Positions 1-10,978 of a stretch of 64,000 bases of DNA are shown one piece after another. The notes beneath the pieces are model-generated. The model was not told the DNA's origin and ran no database searches. It saw nothing but the letters and a program-made list of their open reading frames with translations. Numbering within the stretch: the stretch's first letter is position 1; each line of letters opens with the position of its first letter. This stretch comes from Phytophthora quininea (taxonomy: Eukaryota > Oomycota > Peronosporomycetes > Peronosporales > Peronosporaceae), in the NCBI GenBank assembly GCA_011947345.1, contig JAAVTG010001003.1, positions 496,001 through 560,000 on the forward strand. The letters run 5' to 3'. The translations under genes and the position numbers were made by a program.

Positions 1-1773
1 GTTGTCGTAATGGTTTGGAGCTCGTGAACTTTGAGTCGTGGCGTAGCTAGATGCTGTACTTGATTGAGTCTGGTATGGTTGTTGCTGTTGATGATAAGGT
101 GGCTGTTGCTGCATCAACTGTTGGGGCTTGGACTCATACCAGTCAAGTCCATGACCTGCCGGCGTAGAATCAACCTGCTGGTAACTACGTCCAGTGGAGG
201 AGGAGGCATTGTTGCCGAATTCGAGATTGATATCGGTGGCGTCCAAGCTTGAATTGTCCTTTCCATTCTTCTTGTGGCGACAAGCGACCACCATCTTGTG
301 GACGATCGTGTAGGCTTGACGAATGAAGAGCAGGATGAAGATGAACATGTTGACACCGATAATCCCGTAGGCCACGTTATCGCGAATACTCTGCGGGAAA
401 TAGTCATCCCTGGCCACGATAAGCATGAGGCAGATGAGCACCACTTTCATGAACACGGACGTAATGCCGATGTAGTACAAGAATCGCAGCAAGTTTGGCT
501 GCCGAATGAGTAGCAGGATCAAATACACTAATGTGATGCCCAAGATGCAAAGCAGCTGAGTCGTAGCATCTCGGACGACTCCCACCACGGCACCAGTGAG
601 AACCGCCAGCAGGATGCGTGGCACGAAGAAGAAGCGGTTGTCAAAGTTGTACTCGTCGTAGTAGACGCTGTACTTGCTGCTGAACGGCCGCTGGTCGTGC
701 TCGTACGTGCCGACGTCCTTCAGTTCCTCCGTGTTGTTGCCTACCACAACAATACCAAGTCCAAGTGCAAGTAGAATGACTGCACCTAACGCAGCAATCC
801 CAATGGCGTATCGCGAGCTGGAACCTCTCGCAGAGTCCGACGACGAGCCCTCCGAGATGAAGTAACATCCAGCCATCGCAAACATGTACTGGGCCAGCAA
901 CAGCGCCAACACTCCCGCCCAAATGACTTTGCGATACCACTTGCGAGCCACATCACCGAACGATTCGTTCTTCGCCAGCGTCCCGAGAATCAACACCAGG
1001 ATGAAGTACAGCACGTGCAGCACAGCAAGCACAATGAGGAAGGTCACAAGCGTGTAGAAGAACAAGTCGTTGGCGTCCACTCCGATCAAGGCAGCGTATC
1101 GCGCCGGTCCCGACTGACCAGCGGCTGCCACTATGCCAGTACTGCCGCTGGAATCCGCCAGCCTTCGGTCGCTTCCATCACTGCCACTGCTGCTGCTGTC
1201 ACTGCTGTTACTGCTCCCCTTGAGCAGATTGAAATTCGTCCACGAGAGCTCCTTGGAGAACTGCAGCAAGAACGTCGGCGCGCCGTCAATACGCAGCTGG
1301 CTGATCATACCTGCAAACTGCGCCTGCTCCACAATGTGTGTCATCTCATAGAAGCCTCCGGAAAAGCTGAGCGCCGCGGCAGCACTGGGCATGGCTGACG
1401 CCCAGAGCATCGTGCCTGTACCGATCACGGCCGCACCAGCCAGTGACGTGGCGATGACACCCGAAGCCGTGCTGCCTGCCGACGAGTCCAGGAAGTGCAG
1501 CGCGCCGGTGGTGTTGGTGGGCCACTGCGTGTTGCTGCCGAACACGCAGCCGGAGCACGAGTGCTCGGACACGTAGCTGGCGTTCAGGCTGCCAATGTCG
1601 ACGTCCGAGGAGAGGTTGAGCGCGTGACGAATCTGGTCCTCGCCCCATGGGATCAGATACATGTAGAATAGCGCGGCGAGCGCGGCCAGGACGCCGATGG
1701 GCAGCAGCAGCGCACAGAGCTGCGAGAGCGCCATGCAGCCGCAGCACTTGGCGGCGCAGCAGAGCAGTCCCAT
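1..1773 (-). CDS. TRP-like polytopic membrane protein, C-terminus cut by window edge
   Basis: One open frame of 591 codons from an ATG at 1773 to the window edge, with no stop inside. It begins with a Cys-rich stretch and a membrane segment at about residues 15-40. A luminal/extracellular region of about 180 residues follows, with an SCSGC Cys pair and a Ser/Gly-rich linker. Next come about eight hydrophobic segments, among them NDLFFYTLVTFLIVLAVLHV, IGIAALGAVILLALGLGIVV and GIIGVNMFIFILLFI. The cytosolic tail is Gln/Ser/Tyr-rich (QQLMQQQ, YHQQQQPYQ) and runs off the window. One leading TM, an extracellular domain, then a block of TMs resembles TRP-like/Pkd2-Flc proteins of fungi and oomycetes. 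That assignment rests on topology; I see no diagnostic motif. No introns and no frame breaks. Confidence 0.7.
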   Translation of the reverse strand, partial: MGLLCCAAKCCGCMALSQLCALLLPIGVLAALAALFYMYLIPWGEDQIRHALNLSSDVDIGSLNASYVSEHSCSGCVFGSNTQWPTNTTGALHFLDSSAGSTASGVIATSLAGAAVIGTGTMLWASAMPSAAAALSFSGGFYEMTHIVEQAQFAGMISQLRIDGAPTFLLQFSKELSWTNFNLLKGSSNSSDSSSSGSDGSDRRLADSSGSTGIVAAAGQSGPARYAALIGVDANDLFFYTLVTFLIVLAVLHVLYFILVLILGTLAKNESFGDVARKWYRKVIWAGVLALLLAQYMFAMAGCYFISEGSSSDSARGSSSRYAIGIAALGAVILLALGLGIVVVGNNTEELKDVGTYEHDQRPFSSKYSVYYDEYNFDNRFFFVPRILLAVLTGAVVGVVRDATTQLLCILGITLVYLILLLIRQPNLLRFLYYIGITSVFMKVVLICLMLIVARDDYFPQSIRDNVAYGIIGVNMFIFILLFIRQAYTIVHKMVVACRHKKNGKDNSSLDATDINLEFGNNASSSTGRSYQQVDSTPAGHGLDWYESKPQQLMQQQPPYHQQQQPYQTQSSTASSYATTQSSRAPNHYDN

Positions 1774-4013
1774 GGTCGCACGAGCAGCGGAGTACGAGGT
1801 CGTGCGGCGCTCGTCGGGTTAAATAGTGGCGGGCCTGACAGGAACTGGCTGCTGGAGAGCGATGCAGAGACGGCACCAAAGCAAATGGAGCGGCGGCGAG
1901 ATCGACTCGCGATGGGGAAGGCCTTGCACAAGAACCAGCAGAGCGCAAGTGTTCAGACTCGCGGTTTGGATGCAAATGTAGAAGAGCGTCAAAATTTAGA
2001 TAGTCGTGGCCAATCACTGTGTCGAAATGTTTTAAAACAATTGGTCGACCAATCACCTCACGCGAAAGAAAATAGAGGTGTGCGTGAGCCAGGCGCGAAC
2101 CGCCTTGAAAGGCAACTTTGACAGGCAACAGTGAGGAATTAGGATTTTCCGCTCGCGCACGCAATGGAGTCGGCCCGCCTTGCCAAGGGTCCTTGCAGAG
2201 GTGAACAGGGCACGGGTCCATATCGTCAACGTTTGGTGCGCTTGACGGAGATTTTAGTAAACAGGAGGTTGCTCAACTTCTTCAAAGACGGCAGCTCGTC
2301 GGACGGCAATCGGCTGGCGCGCTAATCATGCCACTCTAGCTGGCAGTAACGAGAGCACACTCGCAGTAACATCTCGGTGCGATGTCAGCCCTCAAGTGCC
2401 GAGCCAGCTGCAGCCTGCTGAGCGAGTTTGGGTCCAAATTGCCAGCACCAGCGACCGAATATGCTTCACGGAGACCACGAAAATCTAGATCATGGCGTAT
2501 ATGCGTTGCCCGGAAGCAGCATAGAATCCCAGCGTTGAGTGCCTCCAGCGCACAGTTCTGACGTGGAGTTCACCACCCGCCGATACGCACTGGGAGGTAT
2601 ACTCATTTACCATTAATCTCTGTCGATAGCCATAGCGGCAAAAGGATAAGATTCCGGCCTCATACTCGGCTCTTTCAGCCCGGGCGAGCGAGGGATCCGA
2701 ACGGAGATCGACCTCGGTGAGTGAACAGTCTCGTCACTCGACGATTCATGCCAGCGACCACGCACAGATCAAGTGAGCTGCTGCTGCGGCACCGCCAACA
2801 ACTTCGCTGTCTTGCTGCTGGTGCCACCATTGCCTGGACTTTTCAGAATGATTCCCACCAGTTTCCTTGCGAAACGATGAGCCCAGTCACGGGTCACAGC
2901 CCAGGAAGGCGTCGTTCCGTTGGAGACCAGCATTCCGGCGGACAGCGTTTCCGCGCTAAATGGAGATTCGTATGCATCTGAGTTGTGAGATGCGATCCCC
3001 TCAGCTGAACACGGCTACAAGGTTGTCGTGCAACGACTCCGTCCGCCTTGGTTGATCGTTCGGCCACTGAAGTGAAGACTGCATACGGAAGAAGTCTACA
3101 TGGTTTCCTTCGACGATGTTGCTGTCCGAGAAGACCGCTGGCCCAAACTGATGCTACCAAGGCTGGCTCTTTGTTACCTGCACATTCGGTGCGGCTGGGA
3201 AGTGCAGAAGGAGTGAGTTTCAATGGAGCAAGCGCTGGGTTCATGGGATCGCAGGCGGAGATATACAACAACCGTGCAGCGAGTAACGTCGGAGACGCTA
3301 GTGGCATATTTTCAGGTTGTGTCTGGGAAGGCGGTAAAACTCAATCCGGTCTGCAGGAATTCTCGATTCAACCACTACAGTATGACGCGGAAACATCCTC
3401 GGAGCGGCCCTGAACGCTGACACGGAAGGCGACGCCAGCAATGATCACAGCGCCGCAATGATGTGCTTTCGACGTGTTGGGCCTTTCGACGTATTGCCAG
3501 CGAGCTACAGTATATAATGAAGCCTGATGCATACCCAGATTCGAAACGAGTGGAGCACTCGAGACGGAACTCCTTCCTTTCCCGGCCTTGATTTCCAAAT
3601 GTCACGTCACAAGCAGTTCTTGCAAATCGCTCGTAGCCACGCGCTTCCTTCTGTGCCGCAGCAGCAAGATGATCAAGCTGTGCCGCAGCTCAATGCAATC
3701 GTAGCAATGGTACTGCTCGGGAATGGCGCTGCCGCTCTCGAAGACAGCCAGGCTGCGCCGCTCCACATTTTGATCGCCTTCATTCCTTGTCGCCGAATCA
3801 ACAGTCGTGGGACTCAAGTCCTCACTTTGTAACTGCCACGGAGACATCGCCCGTCTGTCGAACAGATCAGTCAAGTCAAGTGGAGTGCATGAGCTCTCTG
3901 CTTATCCTCGCTGTCCCTCTGCAGCGTAACGCGCCGCAGCGCAGTCGCTCACTCGGCAATCTCCTCGACAGCACGCAGTGCTACTGGTAGTCCTCCCTCC
4001 CAACGCCACTGCC
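1774..4013. other. 2.2 kb intergenic stretch without a supportable gene
   Basis: All frames on both strands hold only short ORFs (up to about 137 codons, plus one long antisense shadow at its left end). None looks like protein: no domain, no conserved-looking composition, no chain of GT-AG exons I could join. No tRNA fold, satellite or transposase signature was noticed. It separates the divergent starts at 1773 (-) and 4014 (+), so it probably carries both promoters. Confidence 0.5.
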
Positions 4014-4916
4014 ATGCCGGAACTGCGCGCATCGGAGCCCACCGTCGACCACCACGCGCTCGTGCAGCAGCACGTGGCCGAGTCCTTCGCGCTGCACCAG
4101 TCGCAGTCCTTCGACGACTCCATACGACGCTCGCAGCTCTTCCAGCGCACCCAGCGCCGCCTCTCGGCCCCCACGGTGGTGCGGCTGTCGTCCGACGCCT
4201 CGTCGAGTCGCCTCTCGAGCTTCGGCCTCATCCCTGGCCACGAGGTCATCGACACCTGCGTTCGCTTCCTGGGCGTCACGCGCGTGGACAAGCACTGCGA
4301 GTTCCGGCTGCAGGTGGACACTGGACGCGAGCAGTTCGTGCTGCAGAAGCGTTTCTCGCAGTTCCGAGACCTACGGCACCAGCTGCTGCTCGACGGCAAG
4401 ACAGGCAAGAGCGACAAGCAGAGCGGGGTGTGCCGCAACGGCGCGTGTCTGCAGCTCGCGCAGCAACTCAGTGCAATCAAGTTCCCGCGCCGCAAGCTGC
4501 GGCTCAAATTGCATCGAGACGACGACGTGCGGGTTGCCAGAGAGCGCGCCGCACAGCTCCAGCACTTTGTGGAGATGATTCTGGCCGTGTACCGCACGGC
4601 ACCGAAACGCCAAGTGCGGTGCTGCGTTAATTCGCAGTGCCGCGTGCTCCGAGCCATCCGCGGCTTCTTCGAGATCAAGGACTTGGACTCCGACCAACTG
4701 CCCGATTGGAAAGCAGCGAGCAGTGGCAGCAGCAGTACTGGAGACGAAGTGCCGATACTGGATACTCCACCGTCCACATCCTCTGCTTCGTCGCCTCTCG
4801 AAGCCAGCGAGGTGCATTCGATTATCTCGCCACTGCCGACGAAGTCGAGGACGTCTGCGTTGTGCTTGGAAGAGCTCTACACCATCACGGAAGACTCTGA
4901 AAACACACACGCTTAG
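4014..4916 (+). CDS. PX-domain (phosphoinositide-binding) protein
   Basis: Single exon, 300 aa. The frame is open upstream to 3978 but only by a GTG, so the first ATG at 4014 is taken as start. A PX-like domain spans residues about 80-205. It has FRLQVDTGREQFVLQKRFSQFRD (the beta-3/RYSQF-like core, written here as FRLQVD...KRFSQFRD), then FPRRKLRLK, then a helix with RERAAQLQHFVEMIL. This matches the PX layout of R-[FY]-S-x-F followed by a P-rich/basic loop and a C-terminal helix. Residues 1-75 and 230-300 are Ser/Thr-rich and probably disordered. PX domains bind PI3P and related lipids on endosomes; membrane recruitment is the expected role but is inferred. It converges on the CNBD gene at 5039, 122 bp away. 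Confidence 0.75.
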   Translation: MPELRASEPTVDHHALVQQHVAESFALHQSQSFDDSIRRSQLFQRTQRRLSAPTVVRLSSDASSSRLSSFGLIPGHEVIDTCVRFLGVTRVDKHCEFRLQVDTGREQFVLQKRFSQFRDLRHQLLLDGKTGKSDKQSGVCRNGACLQLAQQLSAIKFPRRKLRLKLHRDDDVRVARERAAQLQHFVEMILAVYRTAPKRQVRCCVNSQCRVLRAIRGFFEIKDLDSDQLPDWKAASSGSSSTGDEVPILDTPPSTSSASSPLEASEVHSIISPLPTKSRTSALCLEELYTITEDSENTHA

Positions 4917-5038
4917 ACGACGTGGTCCAGTCGTGGCTGGACGAACCCACTGACGGCTCTTGCTGCTGTAGTCTCACCACCTTAACTGCTCCAATAATTT
5001 ATTAGTTCCAACAAAAACGAAGACTTCTCTCCTCGAAG

Positions 5039-7182
5039 TTATTTGTCGGCGCCCTTGTTCTTGAACAGCTCGACAATGGCGACCGACACTTTGTCTTCGT
5101 CGTTGTGCAGACCGCCCATAATTTGGGAGGCTTTGCCCCACTGCACGTTGCTCAATAGCGTCTAACACAGCAGACCAAACTTCACGTTAGCTATCGTCGT
5201 TGTTGCACACGGGTTGCGAGTTATCATCGGTTACCTGATCTTTTTGCTGTCAGCGTGGCTCCGACGATCAGGACTCGAGTTATCATTGCTCTGAGCATGT
5301 TGCCGAGCCCACTGCAACCGACAAAAAGTACACCACGTAAGCACTTTGCCACGACAAAAATCAATGGAGTTTCGAACGCACATGGAGCCAATCCCCATCT
5401 TGCCCTTGTGACCGGCGTGGTGGTGGCTTGGGCTTGTTGTCCCATGGCTTTTGAGCACGACGAAGCTGGCTTGGAACTCCTCGCTCGGTTCGGGAGCCAC
5501 ACGTCGAAGATTGCTGCAATCTGGGCAGTGAAAGACTGGTTCACGTGCTGATCGAAAACCACCAAGGTCTGGTCGCGGACCCATGATGGGAACATGTTCC
5601 TCTTCGTGCCGCGTTAACACGCAGTCGACGAGATTTTGCTTGTACTGGTTCCACTTCGCTTCTTTCTGCAAGTCGCGCATGACGCTGGTGGTTTCTGCGC
5701 GAGTCGTTAGATTGGCGACTTCTTGGCGTAAAAGTTGTTCGGTGGTCGGGTCTTTGAGGACGATCTGTCGAAAATCGACTCGGTCAATGCGATACAGATG
5801 TGCTGCCGGGGACGAAACTAGGATGGAGAAAACTGCGTTCGTGGCCCCTACAATCGCCTCGTAGAAACCAAAGTAATGGCGGCTAAATAGTAGGAAAAAT
5901 ATCACGAGATCAGTTGTTAGCAGCTCAATAGCTGATTGCGAAGTTAGTTCGAGTGTTACCTGCCCACGGTGGATATTTCGACGATGCATTGCGTTTTACG
6001 CCCTCGTGTCTTCGATTCCAGCTCAGTATAACGCTTGACCAGTCGGCATTCTCCGTGCTTGACAAAATAAAAGTAATCTAGCGTGCAACAGTGATCAAGA
6101 TTGAATATTTTCCTATCAATCACTAGATAGCAAGAACGTACTAGCAGGATCGCCCTCGCTGACGACGATATCGTTGTACGTGTGCTGCACTTTTTCCATG
6201 CGATCGCAAAGTTTTAAGATCGCTTCGTCTTCCCAGTGATCCAGACACGCCACCCCCGCTAGAAATGCCATTTTCTCTCTGACCGTAGTGCAGCGCATTG
6301 TTAGCAAGACGCTACAAAAACGCAAACGCATTTTAACATACCTCAGTTCTCGTGACAAGTTGCAGGCACGCAAAGCCATGAACGTATCGCGGTCAATTTG
6401 CATGAGCAGCGTCGTTTCCGTTGCGACGACCGACGCTGTGCGTTGCTGCTCTTCAAGTAGAAGACCGATGTCGCCGAACACTTCCAGAGGTTTCATGGTG
6501 CGAACGACGTACGTGGCGTCGTGCGACATATCGAGCTTTCCCCGGGATTCAAAAAGCTCGAGTGCACGCGCGCGGTTGATGATCTCCTCGAATTCATTCA
6601 GCGTCGGCGCTGCCATATGCGCAAAGTCCATCACGACACTCATGGCGCCGTACATGATACAGTAAAAGGCGTCGGCTCGGTCTCCAATGTGGAAAAGCGC
6701 GTCCCCGTCGTCGAGTTCGATGCCCTTGGCTGCCTTCAAGAACCGCAGCCGGTCTCGTTGCGGCAGGTCCAGGAAGTACTTGACTCGGTTGACTATGAGA
6801 GCCACAAGACATGTTAGTGTAATATGATGGGTCAAATGCTTTCCCTGCTTAGCAACCGCACCATATCGCTCGATATAGTCGTAGTCGGCTTTAGTGCGAG
6901 CAGTCTCCGAGAGCAGCAGGATCCGCCGCAGATTGGATCGAACGTCCGGCCTCTCGTGGTCCAGCGGATCCTGCCAACTTGCTCTTCTTGACAGCCTGTA
7001 ATGAAAAACAACGGGTTAGTAGCGAGCTGCAAGACTCCAGTGTTGCAGACGCACATGCAGATTGGTGTTGAAGCAAACGGAATGGCTAACACTAAAAGTC
7101 GCCATGTCCTACGAAATAGTGTGTGGGCCACATATTTCGTAATGGACTTTTCATTTTTGATCTCGAAAGGTGAGCGGTGCAT
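5039..7182 (-). CDS. Protein with two cyclic-nucleotide-binding domains (8 exons)
   Basis: Exons on the minus strand: 7182-7055, 6995-6862, 6792-6342, 6278-6142, 6077-5960, 5883-5235 and a last exon from about 5150 to 5039. All but the last join in frame with GT-AG borders; branch sites such as CTAAC are visible. The chosen ATG (7182) follows an open frame reaching about 7236, so the start is uncertain. CNBD1 shows DDGDALFHIGD and the phosphate-binding cassette FGDIGLLLEEQQRTAS (Arg kept). CNBD2 shows VVSEGDPANYFYFVKHGE and STVGSRHYFGFYEAIVG...TNAVFS, where the cassette Arg is missing. No kinase, channel or GEF domain is seen. The tail is His/Ser-rich. If the last splice is wrong, the protein ends at the TAA at 5231, and the exon ending ELFKNKGADK belongs elsewhere. 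Effector of cAMP/cGMP or a similar ligand is likely but inferred. Confidence 0.75.
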
Positions 7183-7344
7183 GGCGATGCTGTCGTCATC
7201 TTTGGGGAAGCTGTACGCCTCCCCGACGCCCAATCCTGTCTAGAAAGTCTTGCATCTTGTTTATCATGACCTTACCTCTCTATTGGTGCTGTTTCCACTC
7301 AGATTCTACGCGTCTACCGCCGGTAGATTGCTCATATCAAAAAC

Positions 7345-8147
7345 ATGGACCCTGAACTCAAGAAGAAATGCTCCGAGGTGCTGGAGCACTTCCTCAAACT
7401 CGACAGCTGCGGTGAGGAATCAATTAATATTCATATTGTCGGTCTTATTTGCCTAACTTCCTGCCGTATTTGCTGTCTGTAGACCCGTTCCGCGAGCGTG
7501 TCAACTGGGAGGAGTGGGGACTTTACGACTATCTGCAGGTGGTCAAGGAGCCCATGGACCTGGGCACTGTCCGCAACAAATTGGGCAAGAACGAGTACAA
7601 GAAGCCGGCGGAGTTTGCGCGTGATATGCGCCTCATCTGGGATAACTGCAAGCTCTACAACCAGGACGGCTCGGACCTGTACTTGCTGGCGGACGAGCTG
7701 ACCAAGAAGTTCGAGGACCGCGTCAAGTTCATGAAACTGGATGTGGGGCCGGTTCCCAAAGCGGACAGAAGCATTCCGTACGTGTAGTACGCGTGGTTAT
7801 GTTTTATTACGACGTATTGACGATTTGGATGCTGTTTGGTTAGCGCTCCGAGTCTCGAGGAGAAGATCCACTTTAGCCAGAACATCTATAAGATCACGGG
7901 CAAGGACCTTGCGCAGGTTGTGGAGAAACTGGAAGAACAGTGTCCCAAGGCGCTGGACAAGAGCTCGCCGGATGAGGTTGACATCGTCGTCGATAGCATC
8001 GACAACAAGACCTTCCGCGAGCTGGAGAAGTTCGTCTTGGAGAAGGTGCCAGAGGGCAGTCGTGAGCCAATCTCTACGCCGAAATCGTCGAAGAAGTCTC
8101 GACGGCCGGCTAGCAAGAAGGCGAAGACTGTCGAAGCTAGCTCGTAG
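7345..8147 (+). CDS. BET-like protein: one bromodomain plus NET domain
   Basis: Three exons, 7345-7411, 7483-7777 and 7844-8147, join in frame to 221 aa. Both introns are GT-AG (71 and 66 nt). Residues about 1-110 form a bromodomain: FRERVNWEEWGLYDYLQVVK, EPMDLGTVRNKL (the conserved P-M-D-L ZA-loop end) and IWDNCKLYNQDGSDLY with the acetyl-lysine-contacting Asn. Residues about 130-195 form an extra-terminal (NET) domain: KALDKSSPDEVDIVVDSID and TFRELEKFVLEKV. The C-terminus is Lys/Ser-rich (KKSRRPASKKAK), likely nuclear. A single bromodomain with NET resembles plant GTE proteins rather than animal BRD4, which has two. The expected role is binding acetylated histones and recruiting transcription factors. 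Start lies about 160 bp from the oppositely oriented CNBD gene, so the promoter region is shared. Confidence 0.88.
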
Positions 8148-8219
8148 CTTTCGCAAGTTGCTTAACACATCATGATAACCGTGCCAATTGCTGCTACTAC
8201 TTAACATGTTTCGGCTTGT

Positions 8220-9398
8220 TCACCACAATGACCTACTTTTTCTTTCGGAGCATGGCTGCAAGTCGCGTCTGCCGCTTGAAGGTCGCTTCAAAGCTTTTCT
8301 TTTTGGCTTTTGCTCCACCTCGTCTGGTTGTTCTTGACGCTCGACAACTGCCGGTCCGCTGCCAAGTCTGCTGAAATCCAGAGGAGGAATTGTCGTCTTA
8401 GGTGGCGAGGGTGAAGCAGCCAAGTCCTCCTTCGCTACGTCAGAACGGTACGGAGTGAGTCGAGCTGACAGAGATGCAGTTCGCGCTCGAGCAGTTAGGC
8501 GTGTGGATTGCCATTGGGTTGGGATGAATTTCACTCCGCCAGGGTTCACTGTCGCACCGGTGCCATGAGAAGCGCTGGGCAATGGGGCCACAGGCTGAAG
8601 CTTCAAAAGCGGCAGGTTGAATTTGATCGGACGTCGAATAGCTCTTCGTTCGCGATGAGTGTCGCGCTGAGGGTTCGAATCGGAGCTGTGCAGTGATCGT
8701 CTATACTCGAGCAGTTCGTCTTTGTGAAGCTCCATCAGCTCTCTAAACACATTTCGGACAAGTTAGCAACTGTCAGCGCACGCAGAGAGATCAATATAGT
8801 ACCTTAGTGACGGCTCATCGCCATTCGAAGCATTCCACTTCTTGCCGTGAACCTTTTTCCCTGCTTTCATGAGCTTTTCCCATTCCTACAAAACGAAGTT
8901 GGTCACTTTGGCAATTGGTGGCGATTGCAGTAAAGTTCATTCGTTACCTCATCGTCGCGACGACTGGTTTCCACGCGGGATGTTACAAGCTCTTCGAGCT
9001 CATTGTGATAACGCAGTTGATCTTCTCTAGCTGCAAGCTGCTCTTTTAGACTGTCGATGTAGCGGATGATGTCCTCCTTCCGCTTTCCGATCTGTTCCAG
9101 CACACCTTCGCTGGTCGTCTCGAGTTGCAATGGCGGGTGATATTCTACAACATTGACGCGTCAACGAAAAAGATTGCCAACAAAGACAAAGTGTTTGCGT
9201 ACGTATTCGTCGCTTTCGTCGGCGCAATTGCTGCTGCAGGAAAATGAGCAGGACGACCACCACCACAGCCAGAGAGCCAACGATCAAGCCTGGCGAGCTG
9301 ACTGTCGATCCCGCAGCGCCTCGAATGTTAGTCATCTGCTTCAACGTGCTGGCTGGCCATGAGATGAAAACTGCATCGGCTTCGTCCTTGACACCCAT
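8220..9398 (-). CDS. Membrane-anchored coiled-coil protein of unknown function (4 exons)
   Basis: Exons 9398-9203, 9144-8948, 8885-8803 and 8742-8220 join in frame (GT-AG, 54-63 nt introns) to 332 aa. Near the N-terminus one strong membrane segment, GLIVGSLAVVVVVLLIFL, is followed by QQQLRRRKRR, the basic stop-transfer side, so the N-terminus is probably luminal and the rest cytosolic. Residues about 75-130 are charged and heptad-like (EQIGKRKEDIIRYIDSLKEQ, REDQLRYHNELEELV). Then come EWEKLMKAGKKVHGKKW and a second helix, LMELHKDELLEYRRSL. The C-terminal half is Pro/Ser/Arg-rich and disordered. I do not recognise the family. No signal peptidase site is seen, so it is probably a type III/signal-anchor protein. 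Confidence 0.72.
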
Positions 9399-9707
9399 TT
9401 CATATTTTTAGCCGACTTCTTATCACCATTTTGGCCAAAAATGCCTTTGTCGACGAGAATCCTGTGTGGTCACAATGTGTTTGCTGTTGTTGAAGGATCC
9501 GCCATGATTACAGTCGCCGTTGGAACCAACATGTCCATGCTCAAATCTATCAGCTGAGCTGTGCTGGTCCACCACACCAGTCTACAGCTGCGGCATGCAC
9601 GCCAGGATAGTTCGCTTTTTCAGCCTGCTTTTGAAAGACAAGCTCTGTATTCGAAGGGGGCTCAGCTCTAAGGGGTTGTACAACGGAATAAATAAGCGGC
9701 GGCTTGC
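9399..9707. other. Short intergenic region
   Basis: About 310 bp between the start of the membrane/coiled-coil gene and the corrected stop of the downstream Cys/His protein. Both are on the minus strand. I see no gene or repeat in it. Confidence 0.4.
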
Positions 9708-10375
9708 TCACACGTCGGCGACGAACACATCGTCGTCCACTGCAAAGGTCGAGGGGTCGAAGCTCACAGCCGGTGGGTCTGCCGGCGCCATCCAGTAGTC
9801 GCTAAAGTCCAGTCCTTCCCAGCTCTCTCCGACGTCCACGGGGACGTCTTGCCCTCTGGCAGCGTCTTGGCTTCCTCCATGCTCTTATTCAACTCAACGT
9901 CACTGCTTCCTTCGAGCAGAAGGTGGTCCAGTGTCTGCTGCTTCACTGTATGGCCCGCTACTGGCAACGCCGTCAATGTCGACGGCATCGGAACCATCTC
10001 GATCTTAGCACTAGTAGGTAGGAGCCCCGTGCGGTCAAAGACCCCGTCCAATAGCACGAGGTCTTGCAGGAACGAGTTGGCAATGGCTGGCGTGGCGGAG
10101 GCCTCGGCCGCCAGGCGCTTGGCACGCGCCTCCTCCTGCATGGCCAGCGTGGCACTGAGCGGGGCCTTGCGCACCCGCTGGCGAGGCTTCTTACCAGTCT
10201 TGATGCGCTTGCCGGGCAGCGTCTCAGCCGCCAGGGCGCGCGCCTTGCGCTTGAGCTCCAGACGCCGCTGGTTCTTGTTGGCCTTTTGACGGTGCAGGTC
10301 GCACAGGTTGTGCAGCTCTCCGTTGCGTTTGACGGCGCGGAAGTTGAAGCACTTCTTGCTCGGGTAGCGGCACAT
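9708..10375 (-). CDS. Basic Cys/His-motif protein, paralogue A
   Basis: About 222 aa from an ATG at 10375, with an in-frame stop upstream at 10450. The N-terminus carries a compact Cys/His signature, C-x6-C-x12-H-x2-C-x2-H, in CRYPSKKCFNFRAVKRNGEL followed by HNLCDLHRQKANKNQRR. That is a plausible zinc site followed by a basic arm. The middle is Ala/Arg/Lys-rich, and the C-terminus is acidic and aromatic (LDFSDYWMAPADPP, VDDDVFVADV), like an activation tail. The frame breaks once near 9850. Adding one base there gives the acidic tail and the stop at 9708-9710; without it the frame ends at 9764 in an Arg-rich tail. The same signature occurs in the next gene. A DNA- or RNA-binding nuclear role is inferred; I know no named Pfam family for it. 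Confidence 0.68.
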
Positions 10376-10978
10376 GGCGTCGGGGTTGTGGACGCGCTCG
10401 TCGGCGGGCGAGGAGGGGGACGAAGGCGGATCCGGGGCGTGTGGCCATCATGCTGAGGGGCTCGCGAGCAGGCTGCAAATGGGGAGTGGCGATTGGAGCC
10501 GCGGGGGAAGATACTGCTCCACCTTGGTCATTAGTGTACCCATGAGCGAGTGAGTTGGTGCAAAGCAGTGTGGATTTTCCAACGTGTGGATACTTGGTGT
10601 TGTCTTCGTGGTTGCCTCCAGTCTGGGAAAAATAAAAATCCGCTTGCAAGAGAGGGAGGGCGACAACTTCCTCGGTGCGGTCAACGTTTGCTCGCCATCC
10701 GCGAATTAACCTTTCGGTTGTTGATGCGTGACTGCAGCGATGGCCACCAGATATGACTCGAAAACGAAGTCGCGTTGCCGCAGCGGAAGCTTGCGGGACG
10801 GAACGTGGTCGTGAACAGCATGGACGATTTGGGGCAGCAAACGTGCTGGTGTTGCCTCCGACTGAAGAAACCAAACAAGGCAAGAAGTGTTATCGCATTT
10901 AAACGCTCTAAGGTATTTTAATTTGACGACGCCGTTCATCTCGACGCCGCATTTCGGTTGTCAACGTGGACTTTTCGT
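10376..10978. other. Intergenic region between the two Cys/His paralogues
   Basis: About 600 bp with only short ORFs that do not resemble either neighbour. An acceptor-like TTTGCAG lies near 10467 on the minus strand, so a 5' UTR intron of paralogue A is possible. Nothing else is supportable. Confidence 0.4.

Noticed and set aside
1346..2221. 291-codon minus-strand frame
   Set aside because: Overlaps the TRP-like gene start in another frame and is His/Arg-rich; the membrane protein is in the other frame.
3902..4777. 291-codon minus-strand frame
   Set aside because: Antisense to the PX gene, rich in Ser/Arg/Cys, no recognisable pattern.
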